Of a stretch of 64,000 nt of DNA, positions 14,826 to 29,249 are shown piece by piece. The stretch's first letter is position 1. Each line of letters opens with the position of its first letter. Position numbers and translations under genes: made by a program. The stretch is from Scylla paramamosain (lineage: Eukaryota; Arthropoda; Malacostraca; Decapoda; Portunidae): assembly GCF_035594125.1 (NCBI RefSeq), contig NC_087151.1:21412636-21476635 (forward strand), in the 5' to 3' direction. The notes below the pieces were generated by a model. The model made no database searches, was not told the origin of the DNA, and saw only the letters and a program-made list of their open reading frames with translations.

Positions 14826-15854
14826 CAGGTTTCTTTGTATGCATTTTGGCGTTTTGGTACTTAACATTGTGAAAGTCTCATAATACCCGTTTTTTGGTAA
14901 TGGTGTTCTGTTTCTCAATTTAGAGTACTATTCACGTGTTTTAGCGTTTTCATACCTAGGAACTTCAAAAACACTCATAATACACTTTTGTGATTATATC
15001 GTTTCGTTTTTCTGTATTGGCAAATTTCCACGTCTTTTGTCGTTTTGGTACCAGACAAACTGAAAAAAAAAAAAAACTTAAAACACAAATTTTTGGAAAT
15101 ATTCTCTTATTCCAGAATGTGTTCTTTGTATGTATTTTGCATTTTGGTAACTAATATGGTGAATCATACTCATAATACACGTTTTTTGTTAATGATATTC
15201 TGTTACCTAACATAGATTAATATTCATATGTTTTAGCGTGTCTGCACCTAAGAATCTTAAAAAGACTCATAAGACACGTTTTTGGATTAGTTTCGTTATA
15301 TTTTCTAATTTGTATGTGTTTTGCCGTTTTAGTACCTAAGAAACTGAAAAACATCGAAGACACGTTTTGGGTAATGTTCCATGTATTTTAGAGTTTTGGT
15401 ACATAAAAAGCTTAAAAAAGTAAAAGACACAATTTTGATAACATTGTTTTAGTTTTCCAATACAAGTTTTTTTTTCCTTTGTTTTTAGCGTTTTTAAGCT
15501 TAATATGCTTAAAAAAAACGCAAATGACACGTTTCTGATAATGTCATTTCATATCCCCATATTGGGTGCTTTCCATGCATTTCGTCATTTTGGTAATTAA
15601 CAGGCGCAAATAAACTAAAAATACACTTTTTTGGTGAAGTTGTTCAGTTTCTCCTAAAAGGACGTTTAGCATGCGTTTTAGAGTTTTTGGTACTTAGAAA
15701 GATGAAAACACTAAAAAATAACTTTTTGGTAATGTGTTATTTTTCAATATAGTGTGCTTTGAATGCACTTTGCCGTTTTGGCACCTAACAAATAAAAACA
15801 AAAAAATCATTCATAATACAGGTATTTTAGTAATGTAGTTCTGTTTCTTCATAG

Positions 15855-16001
<147 letters not shown>

Positions 16002-16736
16002 TATGCATTTTAGCTTTTTGGTACCTAAGATAGTAATTATTGTTGTTTTGTTCCTCAGTATAGAGCTATTTATGTGCTTTAGCGTTCTGATACCTAAGAA
16101 CATCAAAAACAATCATAACAAATGTTTCTGATTATACAATTTCTTTCTTTTCTTTATATTGGCTAGTTTGCGATTTTGTACCTAATAAACTGAAAAAAAA
16201 CATGTAAAATATACATTTTTTGGAAATGATGTTATGTTTCTCATTATGGAAATATTCATAAGTTTTAGCATTTCATCACCTAAGAACCTTAAAAACACTC
16301 ATAAGACACATTTGTGGTAATATTGTTTTATTTTCCCATATCAGCTAATTTGCATTTGATTTGCGGTTTTAGTACGATTTTTTTTTTTTTTGGTAATAAA
16401 CTCGAAAACACCCTAAACACAAGTTTTTTGGTAATATTGTTTTGTTCCTCCAGAAATGGTGTTTTACATGTATTTTAGAGTTTTGGTACGTAAGAGGCTC
16501 AACAACATTTAAAATACATGATTTGTTAGTAATGTTTAGTTTTCCCAAATGAGATGTTTTCCATGCTTTTAGCTTTTTGGTGCCTTGTATGCTCAAAACA
16601 AGAAATGGACAGGTATCTGGTAATGTTGTTTCATTACCCGATATAGGATGCTTTCCATGCATTTTGTAGGTTTGGTATCTAACAAGACGAAAAAAAAAAA
16701 AAACTTCTTTTGATGAAGTTGTTCTGTTTTATCCAT

Positions 16737-16783
16737 TTTATTTATTTATTTATTCATTTATTTATTTATTTATATATATATTT
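16737..16783. repeat. (TTTA)n microsatellite
   Basis: TTTA tetranucleotides with one interruption, replacing part of a satellite monomer. Confidence 0.9.
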
Positions 16784-18780
16784 TTTTTTTTGCGTGCGTT
16801 TTAGTGTTTTGGTACGTAACTAGTTTGAAAACACTAAAAAGACACTTTTTTGGTGATGTTTTCTTTTCTAACTTCGTGTGCTTTGTATGCACTTTGGCGT
16901 TTTGGTACCTAACATTCATAATACAGGTTATTGGTATTGTAGTTCTGTTTCTTCATATAGATTTTTTTTATGCATTTTGTCGTTTTGGTGCCTAACACGG
17001 TAAATAAGACTCATAATGCACATTTTTGTTAATTACATTCTGTTACTAAACATAAAGTAATATTAACATGTTTTAGCGTTTCAGCACCAGTGAACCTTAA
17101 AAACACTTGTCAAATACGTTTGTAATACTATCATTCTATCCACATATTAGCATATTTCCATGTGTTTTGGCGTTTTGATAAACTCAAACAGACTCAAAAC
17201 ATCCGTTTTTTGTAATGTTCTTTTTCACCAGGAAGTGTATTTTTGCTTCCATTTTAGAGTTTTGGTATGTTACAAGCTTAATAACCGTCAAAATACACGA
17301 TTTTGGTAATATTCTTTAATTTTCTTATATCGGGTGTTTTCCATGCTTTTTAGTGTTTTCGTGGCTGATAAGCTCAAAAACACGCAAATGACACGTTTCT
17401 GGACCTGTCATCTCATTATTGTATATAGAGTGTTTTGCTTGCATTTTGGGGTTTTGTTACCTAACAAGCTCAAAAATCGCTAAAAATACATTTAAAATGA
17501 AGTTGTTCGATTTCTCCATAAAATGAGTCTTATGTTTTGAATGCATTTTAGCGTTTCGGCACGTAAACAGTTGAAAACCATCAAAACCCCCGTTTTTCGG
17601 TAATGTTATTTTATTTTCAAATATAGTGTGCTTTGCATGCATTTTGCCGTTTTTGTACCTAGCAAATTCAAAAACATTTATAATACATATTTTTGGTAAA
17701 GTAGTTCAGGTTCTTCATATAGATTTCTTTTTCATGCATTTTGGCGTTTTGGTATCTAACATGGTGAATAAGACTCATAATACACTTTTTTTTGGTAATA
17801 TTAATCTCTCTCTCCCAATATAGAGTACTATTCACGTGTTTTAGCGTTCTGATACATAACAACATCAACAACACTGATAACACACTTTTGTGATTATATA
17901 ATTTAATTTCCATACATTGGCTACTTTGCATGTGTATCCGCATTTTGGTACCTGAGAAACTGAAAAATACTTAAAGTACACGTTTTTGGAAATATTTCTC
18001 TGTTTCTTCAAAAAGGGTTACTTGTATGCATTTTGGCATTTTGGTATTTAACTTGGTGAATCACACTCATAATACACATTTTTGATATAGATATTGTTTC
18101 TAAAATACAGAGTAATATTTATGTGTTTTAGTGTTTCAGCAACTAAGAACCTTAAAAACACACATCGGAGACATTTGTGGTAATAACGTTTAGTTTCCTT
18201 ATACTGTCTACTTTGCATTTATTTTAACGTGTTGTTACCTAATAAAATAAAAATAATATAAATAACTCAAAAAACATGTTTTAGGTAATGTCGTTTTGTT
18301 TCTTCAGAAAGTGTTTTTGGGTATGTAAAAAGCTGAAAAACACTCAAAAATACATTTTTTTTTTATAAACTGTTTCCGTTTCTCCATAAAGGGTGCTGTG
18401 CTTGCGTTTTAGCGTTTTGATACCTCAAAAACCTCGTTTTTGGTAAAGTTGTTTTCATTTCCAATATAATGTGCTTTGCATGCACTTTGATAATGTAGTT
18501 TTTTTCTTTCACATAGGTCTCTTTATATGCATTTTAGCGTTTTGGTACTTAAAATGGTGAATAAGAGTCATAGTAAACGTTTTTGGTAATGTTAGTCTGT
18601 TTCTCAGTATAATGTACTATTAACGTGTTTCAGCTTTCTGATACCTTAGGACATCAAAAACACAATCATATTACAATTTTATGATGGATGTCTTTTCGTT
18701 TCTTTATATAGGCTATTTTTTTTTTTTTTTTTTTTTTTTTTTGCTTTTTGGTAGCTAAGAAACTAAGAAACACGTTTTTA

Positions 18781-20545
18781 TGTAGGGACACAGGCCAAGG
18801 GCAACAAAAATCCCCCACTAACAAAAAAAAATATATAAAATAAATAAACAAAATAAATAAATAACCCGCTGAGACAATGGTCCCTGAACAGGTTCCGAAG
18901 CGGCAGTCAAAAATGCATAAGTGTCTTAAATGATAAGTGTCTTGAAGGATTTCAATTTATAGGAAGGTGGAAACACATAATCAGGCATGGAGTTCCAAAC
19001 TTTACCAGAGAAAGGAATTAATGATTGAGAATACTGGTTAACTCTTGCATTAGAGAGGTGGACAGAATAGGGGTGAGAGAAAGAAGAAAGTCTTGTGCAG
19101 AGAGGCCGCAGGCGGAGGGGAGGGATGTAGTTAGCAAGATCAGAAGAGCAGTTAGCATGAAAATAGCGGTAGAGGGTAGCTTCCTGTTGAAGGTAGATTA
19201 AAAAACTTTAGATAGGTAGGAAATTAAAGCAATAGGACGGTAGTTTGAGGGATTAGAATGTCCACCATTTTTAGGAAAAGGCTGAATGTAGATAAACTTC
19301 GAGCAAGAAGGAAAGGTAGATATTGAGAGGCAGAGTTGAAAGAGTTTCACTAGGCAAGGTGCCAGCACAGAGGCACGGTTTCGTAGAAGAAGAGGGACCC
19401 CATGATGTTCATAAGCCTTCCGAGGTTTTAGGCCAACGAGGGCATGGAAAACTTCATTACGAAGAATTTTAATAGGTTGAAAGAAGTAGTCAGAGGGTGG
19501 AGGAGAGGCAGGATAGCAAAGGTCTGAGCGAAGAGTTCAGTTTTAGAAATAGATGTGATAGCAATGGTGCCATCTGTTTGAAATAAAGGAGATAAAAAAA
19601 AGAAGCAAAGTTATTGGAGATGTTTTTGGATGGATGCCAGAATTCACGAGGGGAGTTATATCTTGAAAGATTTTGACACTTTCTTTTAATGAAGGAAGTT
19701 TTGGCTACTTAGAGAACAGACTTGGCATGGTTTCGGGCAAACATATAAAGTTCATGAGATGATGGTGTTGGAAGGCTTAAGTACTTTTTTGTGGACCACC
19801 TGAGAACATGAGAACAGGCTGTGTTAAACAAAGGTTTGGAGGGTTTAGGTCGAGAAAAAGAGTGAGGAATATATGCCTGCCTCTATGCCAGACACTATCT
19901 CCTCTGTTATGCACTCGGCACACAGATACGGGTCTCTGACACGGATGCAGTAGTCCTTCCAAGAAAAATCAGCAAAATACCTCCACAGGTCCCTCCAACT
20001 AACAGAGGCAAAACGCCAGAGGCACCTCCGCTTAGGGTGATCCAAAAGAAGGATTGGAGCGACAGGACAAGATACAAATATGAGATTGTGATCGGAGGAG
20101 CCCAATTGAGAAGAGATGGTAACAGCATAAGCAGAAGGATTAGAGGTAATGAAAATGTCAAGAATACCTGGCGTATCTCGAGGACGGCGAGGAATACAGG
20201 TAGGATGTTGAACCAATTACACTAGGTCATGGAGCATAATTGAAGGATACTTCACCAGGATGGTCAGTGAAGTGGGAGGAAAGTCAAAGCTGCAGGTAAC
20301 ACTGAAGTCTCAAATAATGGTGATCTCTGTAAAATGGAAGAAATAATGTGCTCCACTTTGAAAATAAAGCAGGCAAAGAATTTTCTTATTGTCAGAGGAG
20401 ATAGGTGAGAGGAATACAGCACATATAAATTTAGTTTGAGAGTGACTCTGTAGTCGTAGCCAAACAGTATAAAACTCTGAAGATTCGATAGCGTGGGCGC
20501 AAGAGCAGGTTAAGTCACTGCGCACATAAAAATAACATCAAGATT
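18781..20545 (-). mobile_element. Jockey-like LINE copy J3, internally deleted
   Basis: Minus-strand copy. Its 5' edge at 20545 lies inside the endonuclease region ([20 protein letters not shown]). It keeps the [12 protein letters not shown] and SSDHNL blocks near 20100, the linker, and the start of the reverse transcriptase down to the SNPSNYR-like region near 19250. It then jumps near 19187-19205 straight to the C-terminal FYRYFHANCSSDLAN block. Reverse-transcriptase motifs A to E are therefore deleted. The 3' end near 18781 carries the same TTGCCCTTGGCC sequence as the other copies. It is dead and cannot encode a polymerase. Confidence 0.9.
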
Positions 20546-23500
20546 TTGATTAAAACACAGGTTTTTATAAATGTTGTTCTGTTTCTCTAGAAAGGGTTGT
20601 TTGTATCCATTTTTATCATTCTGGTACCATAAATGGTGAATCACACTCATAACAAACGTTTTTGATGACTATGTTCTATTTCTTATTATTGTGTAATATC
20701 TATTAATTTGTTTCAACGTTTTAGCATCTAAGAACCTTAAAATCACTCATAAGACAGGTTTGTGGTAATATCTTTTCGTTTCCCATCATTGCATTTGTAT
20801 AGGAATTTTAGTATATAATGAACTCAGATATACTCAAAACACACGTTTTTGATAATGTTGTTATGCTCCTCCAGAAAAATTAATTTGAATGCATTTCAGA
20901 GTTTTGGTACGTAACAAGCTTAAAAACACTGAAAAGACATAATTTTAATAATATTGTTTTGTTTTTCAATATATTTTTTTTATATCTTTATTTATTTATT
21001 AATTCATTTTTTTTTTGTGTGTGCTTTGGTGTCTGATATACTGAAAAAAAAAAAAAAACGCAAATCACCCGTTTTTGGTAATGTCGTTTCATTATCCTAT
21101 ATAAGGTGCTTTGCATGCATTTAGGTGTTTTGCTACATAACAAATAAAAAAAAAAAACTTTCTTCTTTAAGGGTGTTTTGCATGCATTTTACCGTTTTGG
21201 TACGTAAGAAGCTGGAAAATTCTGAAAAGAAACATTTTTGGTAATGCTGTTTTCTTTTTCAATATAGTGTGCTATAAATGCAGTTTGGTCTTTTGCTATC
21301 GAATAGGTTAAAAAAAAAAAATTTGGTAATGTTGTTCTGTTTCTTCATATAGGTTTCTCTGTATTCATCTAGGCGTTTTGGTTAATAACATGCTCAAAAA
21401 CACTCAAAATCAACTTTTTAATGAAATTGTTGTTTCTCCATAAATTGTGTTTTGCATGCTTTTTGCCATTTTGGAACGTAAGAATATAAAAACACTCAAA
21501 AGCCACTTTTTTTTACCGTTTTGGTACTTTGGAAGCTGAAAAAAGAGCCATGTTTTTAGTGATTTTATTTTCCGAAATAGTGTGCTTTGAATGATACAGG
21601 TTTTTGAAAATATAGTTTTTTTTTTTTATTAAACGGGTCTTGGTATGTTTATTGGCGTTTTGGTACCTAACATGGTAAATAAGACAATACATGTTTTTTG
21701 TATTTTTTTTTTTTTAATATAGGGTACTATTCAAGTGTTGTAGCATTCTAATGGTAAGAACATCAAAAACACTCATAATTTACGTTTTTGATTATATCGT
21801 TGCGTTTCCCTCTTTCGGGTACTTTACATGTGTTTTGGGGTTTGGTAGCTAATAAATAACACTTTAAACACACGTTTTTAGAAATGTTGTTCTCTATGTC
21901 TAGAAAAGGTTCTTTTTATGTATTTTGGTGTTTTGATACTTAACATGATAGAACACACTCATAATACACGTCTATGGTAATGATATTTTTTTTCTTTTTA
22001 AGATAGGGAAATATTCATATATTTTAGAGATTCAGCACCTATGAACCTTAAAAAAAGCACTCATAAGACACGTTTCCGGTAATATTTTTTAGTTTTCCCA
22101 TACTAGCATATGTTTAGGCGTTTTGTCACCTAATGAACTGAAAAAAAAAAAAACACTAAAACACACGTTTCTGGTAATGTTATTTTCCTCTTGAAAGAGT
22201 GTTTTGTATGCATTTTTAGAATTTTGGTACGTAAGAAGCTCAAAAAAACAAATGTCATGTTTTTAATAATATTGTTTACAGGGTTCCTATATTGGATGTT
22301 TTCCATGATTTTTAGCAATTTTGTGCTCTATATGCTCAAAAACACGCAAATGACACGTTTTTGGTAAAAGCGTTTAATTACCCTACATAGGATGGTTTGC
22401 TTACATTTTGGCGTTTTGGTACCTAACAAGCTCAAAAAACACTCAAAATACACTTTTTTTCAAGAATTTGTTTTGTTTCTCTATAATGGTGTTTTGGTTC
22501 TTAAAAAAAAAAAAAACACTCATAATACACGTTTGTGATTATATCGTTTCGTTTCACTATACAGGCTACGTTGCATGTGTTTGGTAATTTGGTACCTGAC
22601 AAACTCAAAAATACTTAAAACACACGTTTCTTTTAAATGTTCTGTTTCTCCAGAAACTGTTTTATGGCGTTTTGGTATTTAACATGGCTAATAACACTCA
22701 CAATACACGTTTTTTGGTAATGAAGCTATGTTGCCTCATTATAGAGTAATATTCATATGCTTTTGCGTTTCACCTCATAAGAACCTTAAACACTCATAAG
22801 ACATGTTTGTGGTAATATCGATTAGTTTCCCCGTATAGGCTACTTTGCACCTAAAACGCACGTTTTAATAATGCTTTTCTGCTTCTACAGAACGAGTTTT
22901 AGAGCTTTTCAGAATTTTGTTATGTAAGATAAGATGTTATGTAAGATGATGAAAACACTCAAACGACACAATTTTTGTAATGTTGTTTAGATTTCTTCTC
23001 ATAAAGGTAGTTTTCCATGCTTTTTATCGCTTGAGTGACTAATATGATGAAAAACACGCAAAAGAAACGTTTCTTTTATTGTCGTTTCATTACCCGATAT
23101 AGGGTGTTTTGCATGCATTTTGGCGTTTTGGTATCTAACAAGCTAAAAAATACTCAAAAATTTTTTTTTGATGATGTTCTTTTTCATTCTTAGTAACGGG
23201 TGTTTTGAATATGTTTTAACGTTTTGGTACGTAAAAGCACTCAAACGCCGCGTTTTTGGAAATGTTTTTTTTTTTTCCATATATAGTATGCTTTGCATGC
23301 ACTTTGACATTTTGGTACCTAACAAGTTCAAAAACAGGATTTTGGTAATAGAGTTATTTTTTTCCAAACAATTTATTTATTTTTATTTTTTTTTGTATGC
23401 ATTTAGGTGTTTTGATGTCTAACGGGGTGAGAAAGACTCACAATACACATTTTTTTTTTCTGTAATATTGTTGTTTCTGAATATAGAGTACTATTCACGT

Positions 23501-25052
23501 TTTTCACCATTCTGATACCTAAGAACATCTAAAACTCTTATAATACATGTTTGTGATTTTTATCGTTTCGTTTTCCTATATTGGCTAATTTCCATGTGTT
23601 TTGGCATTTTGGTACCTAGCATACTGCAAAAAAAAATAAAATGTTTTTGAAGTTTTTCTGTTTCTTTAGATAGGGTTATTTGTATGTATTTTGATATTTT
23701 GGTACTTTATATGGTGAATCACACTTATAATACACGTTTTTGGTGATGATGTTCTTTTCTCAATATTACTAATAATTAATATTAATTAAAATTAATAATA
23801 TTAATATGTTTTGGCGCTTCCGCCCCTCAGAATCTTTAAACACTCATAAGGCATGTTTGTGGTGATATATTTTATTTTCCCTATATTGGCTACTTTTGAT
23901 GTGTTTTAGAGTTTTGGTACCTAATAACCTAAAAAAAAAAAAAAGTGCTCAAAACACACTTTTTGGTAATGTTCTCTTGCTCCAGAAAAGGTGTTTTGTA
24001 TACTTTTTAGAGTTTGGGTAGTTTAGAAGCTGAAAAACACTAATAAGAGACGATTTTGGTAATACCACTTTTTTTTTCCTTTTTAGGATTTTCTTCCATG
24101 CTTTCCAACGTTTAGGTTCCTAATATACTAAAAAACGCACAAATGCCACATTTCTGATAATGTTATAGCATTGTCCTATATAAGGTGCTTTGTATGCATT
24201 TTGACATTTTGGAATCTAAAAAGCTAAAAAAATACTCAAAAGACACTATTTTCAAATAATTTATGTTTCTACATGAAAGGTGATTTGCATGCGTTTTTGT
24301 GTTTTAGTACGTAAATTGAAAACAGTCAAAAGCTCCGTTTTTGGTAATGTTGTTTTATTTTCCAATATAGTGTACTTTGTATGCAGTTTCACGTTTTGGT
24401 ACCTTACAAGTTTAAAAAGTCATAATACAGGATTTTAGTAATGTAGTTGTTTCTTCATATATTATCATTTTATATATTTTAGCGTTTTGGCACCTAATAT
24501 GGTGAATAAGACTCAAAATACACGTTTTTGTTAATGATGTTCTGTTTTTCAATATAAAGTTATATTAATTTGTTTTAGCGTTAAGCACTTAAGAATCTTA
24601 AAACACTCATAAGACACGTTTGTCATAATATCATTTAATTTCCAAATAATGACCACTTTGTTTTATTACGTAATAAACTGCAAAATGCTCAAAACACACG
24701 TTTTTGGTATTGTTGATCTGTTGCTTCATAAAGGGTGTTTCATATGCATTTTAGAGATTTGGTTTGTTAGAAGCTCAGAAACATTAAAGTGACATGATTT
24801 TTGTAATATTGTTTAACTTTCTTAAATAGTTTTTTTTCTCAAGTTTATTTATTTATTTATTTATTTTTATAGTTTTGTGCGTAATATGCTCAATAACACG
24901 CAAATGACACGTTTCTGGTATGTTGTTTCAGTACCCAATATAGGGTGCTAAGAATGCATTTTGATGTTTTGATATCTAACACGCTCAAAAACACTCAAAA
25001 TACATATTTTTAGTGTTGCTCTGTTTTTTTCTATTAAGCGGTGTTTTGCATG
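20546..25052 (-). repeat. Satellite array block, eleven-monomer type, reverse
   Basis: Reverse-orientation monomers. The indexing monomer (GGTGAATCACACTCATAA) recurs near 20634, 21945, 22687, 23713 and 24495, with intervals of about 1311, 742, 1026 and 782 bp. The two short intervals again suggest an eight-monomer variant. Poly-A/T runs of 10-15 bases are frequent at monomer joints. No gene was recognised. Confidence 0.85.
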
Positions 25053-25522
25053 CGAGGCTGTTGTCTTTAATGTTCGAGAATAGAGTGTAAAAAAGGTGTC
25101 TGCTCTAACCTCTTAAACTACTGCACTATTGCCTTAATTTCCTGCCCCTCTGAAGTTTTGAACATATCCTGAATAGGAAGATTCTTAAACATCTATCATT
25201 TCACGACCATTCATGTGATCGCCGGTATGGGTTCAGTCATGGCCTTTCTACTGGCCATCCTTACTGAGTCTTGGTCATCTTCTTTTAAGGATTTTGTGAA
25301 ATTTTCGCTGTAGCCTAAGAAATATCAAAAAGGTTTTGACAGAATATGGCATGATCTTTAATTTCCAAACTACCTTCCTACCTACTTACCTTCTATCCTT
25401 TTCTTTGTAATTTCACCTCAAATGTCCTTTCTGTCCGTTTTGTTGTTGCTGTTGTAGGCGGAGACCATTCTTCTCCTAGGTCTACGTATTAACAGTGGTG
25501 TTCCTATTATTCATTAATGATC

Positions 25523-25945
<423 letters not shown>

Positions 25946-26396
25946 GCTCTTTTAGACAGGGTGAAATAAAAAGTTTTTCGTCCTATCAATTTCTCTAACT
26001 GATTGTCTTCAGCCTCATCTCATCGCTGCAATGTTGCATCTCTTGATATCTTCGAATGCTATTTTCAAGCTAACTGCTATTAAGATCTTACTGACTGCAT
26101 GCCTCCTCTCCTCCCGCAGCCTTGCTGTACAAAACTTTATACTTTCTTTCACCCCTATTCTGTCCATCTCTCTAATGCAAGATTACCAGTATTCTCAGTC
26201 ATTCATCACTGAGACTCTCTGCCTGCTTATGTATTTCCTTCCTGCTATGACTTGAACTCTTTCAAAGTAGGCTTTAAGACACTCTCCTCCAATTTTGGAT
26301 GATTCTTTTTGACCTCGGTTTGGGAACTGGCACTCAAGTGGGCCTTTTTCGAACTTTTGATTGCCCTTGACCAGTGTCACTCTTACTTTAAAAAAA

Positions 26397-26465
26397 ATAA
26401 ATAAATAAATAAAAAAACAACATCAATGACAACATCAACAACAAAAAACAACAACAACGACGACG

Positions 26466-26497
<32 letters not shown>

Positions 26498-26707
26498 ACC
26501 AACAACAACAACAACAACAACAATAATAGTATCAACAAAGAACGTCATCATTAACAACTACATTGTCATCATCAATGATAAAACATAGTTAACGGAGAAA
26601 ACAACAACAAACTTAAAATGACAATAACAACATGAGTAAAAAGAAAAAAACTGCAAACACAACACAATTCTTGTAATGAAACGATTATTAAATCTTCCGT
26701 ACCAAAT

Positions 26708-26708
<1 letters not shown>
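26397..26708. repeat. AAC/ACG-rich microsatellite cluster and low-complexity sequence
   Basis: Starts with poly-A and AAAT, then AAC triplets with ACG interruptions (about 26442-26524), then A-rich low-complexity sequence. No gene was seen. Confidence 0.85.

Positions 26709-26782
<74 letters not shown>
26709..26782. repeat. (AC)n microsatellite
   Basis: About 36 uninterrupted AC dinucleotides. Cys-Val reading frames across it are artefacts. Confidence 0.98.
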
Positions 26783-26784
<2 letters not shown>

Positions 26785-26865
26785 TAATGATGATAATGAC
26801 AATAATAATGCCGATAAGGTACTTTACTAAAATTGTTATTTAAAATTATCATTATCGGTATTACA

Positions 26866-26867
26866 AC

Positions 26868-26902
<35 letters not shown>

Positions 26903-26949
26903 GAGGAACAACAACAACAATACTACTACTACTAATAATAATAATAACG

Positions 26950-27019
<70 letters not shown>

Positions 27020-27030
27020 TAATAATAACA
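26866..27030. repeat. (AAT)n microsatellite cluster
   Basis: Two blocks of AAT/ATA triplets separated by an AACAAC/TACTAC stretch. Confidence 0.95.
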
Positions 27031-27264
27031 TAACAAGCATGCAAAAACATGACAATTAATTATAACGACAAACGACTGTTTCTTATAACTGGTTGCAGGA
27101 GGAACTGTCCCCCACTGAATCGTGACATGTATTGCGCCCGTTATTTCATGGAATGTGGCTTGAATGACCCTTCTTCCTGCCCCCGTGGCGAGCAGTAGTT
27201 TCCCGAAGTGTGCGGTACTCTGTGCGTCTCGAGGTCCCATAATCAGTAATGAGGGTGAGTTTTG

Positions 27265-27269
<5 letters not shown>
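27031..27269. other. Apparently single-copy sequence, no gene recognised
   Basis: About 240 bp of balanced base composition with no satellite words and no convincing reading frame. It is one of the few stretches that could serve as a unique anchor for mapping this window. Confidence 0.6.

Positions 27270-27349
<80 letters not shown>
27270..27349. repeat. (GA)n microsatellite, left part
   Basis: About 40 GA dinucleotides abutting the 3' end of the CR1-like element. A second GA tract in the same orientation abuts its other end. Confidence 0.97.
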
Positions 27350-27350
<1 letters not shown>

Positions 27351-29203
27351 ATAAGAACATAAGAACATAAGAAATAAGGGAAGCTGCAAGAAGCGACCAG
27401 GCTTACACGTGACAGTCCCTGTATGAAACACTCCTACCTATTTCCATCTGTTATCCCCCTCCATAAACTTGTCTAATCTTCTCTTAAAGCTCTCTAGTGT
27501 CCTGGCACTAACTACATGATTACTGAGTCCGTTCCACTCATCTACCACTCTATTTGAGAACCAATTTTTTCCTATCTCCTTCCTAAACCTAAATTTTTCA
27601 AGCTTGAACCCGTTATTTCTTGTTCTACCTTGGTTGCTGATCCTAAGAATTTTGCTTACATCTCCCTTGTTATAACCCCTATACCACTTAAAGACTTCTA
27701 TCAGGTCCCCTCTTAACCTACGTCTCTCTAGAGAATGTAAATTTAACCGCTTCAACCTCGCTTCGTAAGGAATACTCCTCATCCCCTGAATCCTTTTAGT
27801 CATTCTCCTCTGTACTGATTCTAATAGACCTATATCTTTCCTGTAATGTGGGGACCAGAACTGCACAGCGTAGTCTAGATGAGGTCTGACCAGCGCCAAG
27901 TATAACTTTAATATTACTTCCGGCCTTCTACTTTTAACACTCCTAAAAATGAATCCTAGTACCCTATTTGCCTTGTTTCTGGCTTCTATGCATTGTTTCC
28001 CTAGACGGAGTTCAGAGCTAACTATAACTCCTAAATCTTTCTCGTACCCTGTACCTACCAGAGTTTGGGTGTTTAATGTGTACCTATTGTGTGGGTTTCC
28101 TCTACCTACGCTAAGCACTTTGCATTTATTGATATTAAATTGCATTTGCCATCTATCCGTCCATTCATTCATTCTATCTAAGTCTGTCTGCAAGGCGATG
28201 GCATCCGCTTCTGACCTAATTAATCTACCTATCTTTGTGTCATCCGCAAATTTACTAACATCGCTACTAATTCCACTATCCAAGTCATTGATATATATTA
28301 GAAATAATAATGGCCCTAATACTGATCCCTGTGGCACCCCACTAATGACATGACCCCACTCGGATTTCGAGCCGTTTATTAGCACTCTCTGTCGCCTGTT
28401 ACCAAGCCATGACCCTATCCAACCTAACACCTTCCCATCTATCCCGTGCGCCCTAACCTTTCTCAGGAGCCTTTGATGGGGCACCTTGTCGAATGCTTTA
28501 CTAAAGTCCAGATATAAGATATCATAACTATCACCATTATCTACTGCCTCGTACACCTTACTGTAAAAACTTAACAAGTTTGTCAGGCAAGACTTCCCCT
28601 TCGTGAAGCCATGCTGTGACTGATTTATCAAGTTATGTTTGTCTAAATGTTCCCTAATGTTCCTGGCTATTATTGACTCTAACATTTTACCTACAACTGA
28701 AGTTAAGCTGACAGGTCTATAATTAGACGCTAAAGTTTTATCTCCTTTCTTAAAGATGGGTACTACATTAGCCTGCCTCCACATTACTGGTACCTCACCC
28801 GACTCCAGTGATTTCCTAAAGACAGAAACTAACGGCTCACTAATAATCTTTTTACATTCCTTCAGTACTCTGGGATATATTTCATCAGGTCCTGGTGACT
28901 TGAACTTTTTTAGCCTATCTATCTCCTGCTCCACTATCTCCCTAGTTATGGAAATATCCGTCAGCTTCTCATACTCATCTGCTCTAAACACCTGTTCACT
29001 ATCTGGCATATCCTGCATGTTTTCCTGAGTGAAGACAGTTAAAAAATAATCATTCAGAAGTTTACTAATCTCCTCCCCAGAACTAACCAGCTCCCCATCT
29101 GCTGCCTTTAATGGACCTACAGTATCCTTATTTTTCGTCCTGTATACCTGATAAAATCCCTTGGGGTCCGTCTTCGCCTGGCTGGCTACCTTTAATTCAT
29201 AAT

Positions 29204-29205
<2 letters not shown>
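27350..29205 (-). mobile_element. CR1-like LINE, 5'-truncated, otherwise intact
   Basis: Minus-strand element. Its 3' end consists of three tandem octamers read as TTCTTATG on the element strand (27350-27373), the short microsatellite-like 3' end typical of CR1/L2-type LINEs rather than a poly-A tail. About 60 bp of 3' untranslated sequence follows the stop codon. The 5' side is cut inside the region between endonuclease and reverse transcriptase at 29205. Both ends abut GA repeats of the same orientation, so it appears to have landed inside one GA microsatellite. The uninterrupted frame makes it the youngest-looking transposon in the window. Confidence 0.9.
27438..29205 (-). CDS. CR1-like reverse transcriptase, partial at N-terminus
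   Basis: Encodes the RNA-dependent DNA polymerase that copies LINE RNA at the target site. The first ATG is at 29018, giving 526 residues, but the frame stays open upstream to the GA repeat at 29205 with plausible CR1 sequence (KTDPKGFYQ, PLKAADGEL). ATG 29018 is therefore internal and the 5' end of the gene is missing, including the endonuclease. Numbering from that ATG: fingers blocks SPGPDEIYP (about 41) and NYRPVSLTS (about 99); motif A YLDFSKAFD with catalytic Asp171; motif B SGVPQGS (226-232); motif C FADD with Asp259 and Asp260; KDLGVIVS (about 328). The C-terminal region has VRPHLDYAVQFWSPH and Arg-rich RRRLRGDLIEVFKWY blocks. There are no stops or frameshifts. Alone it cannot mobilise, lacking endonuclease and promoter. 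Confidence 0.93.
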
Positions 29206-29248
<43 letters not shown>

Positions 29249-29249
29249 A
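29206..29249. repeat. (GA)n microsatellite, right part
   Basis: About 20 GA dinucleotides directly at the truncated 5' side of the CR1-like element, same orientation as the tract at 27270-27349. Confidence 0.95.

Noticed and set aside
27949..29028. Plus-strand frames at 27949-28353 and 28756-29028
   Set aside because: Antisense shadows of the CR1-like reverse transcriptase.
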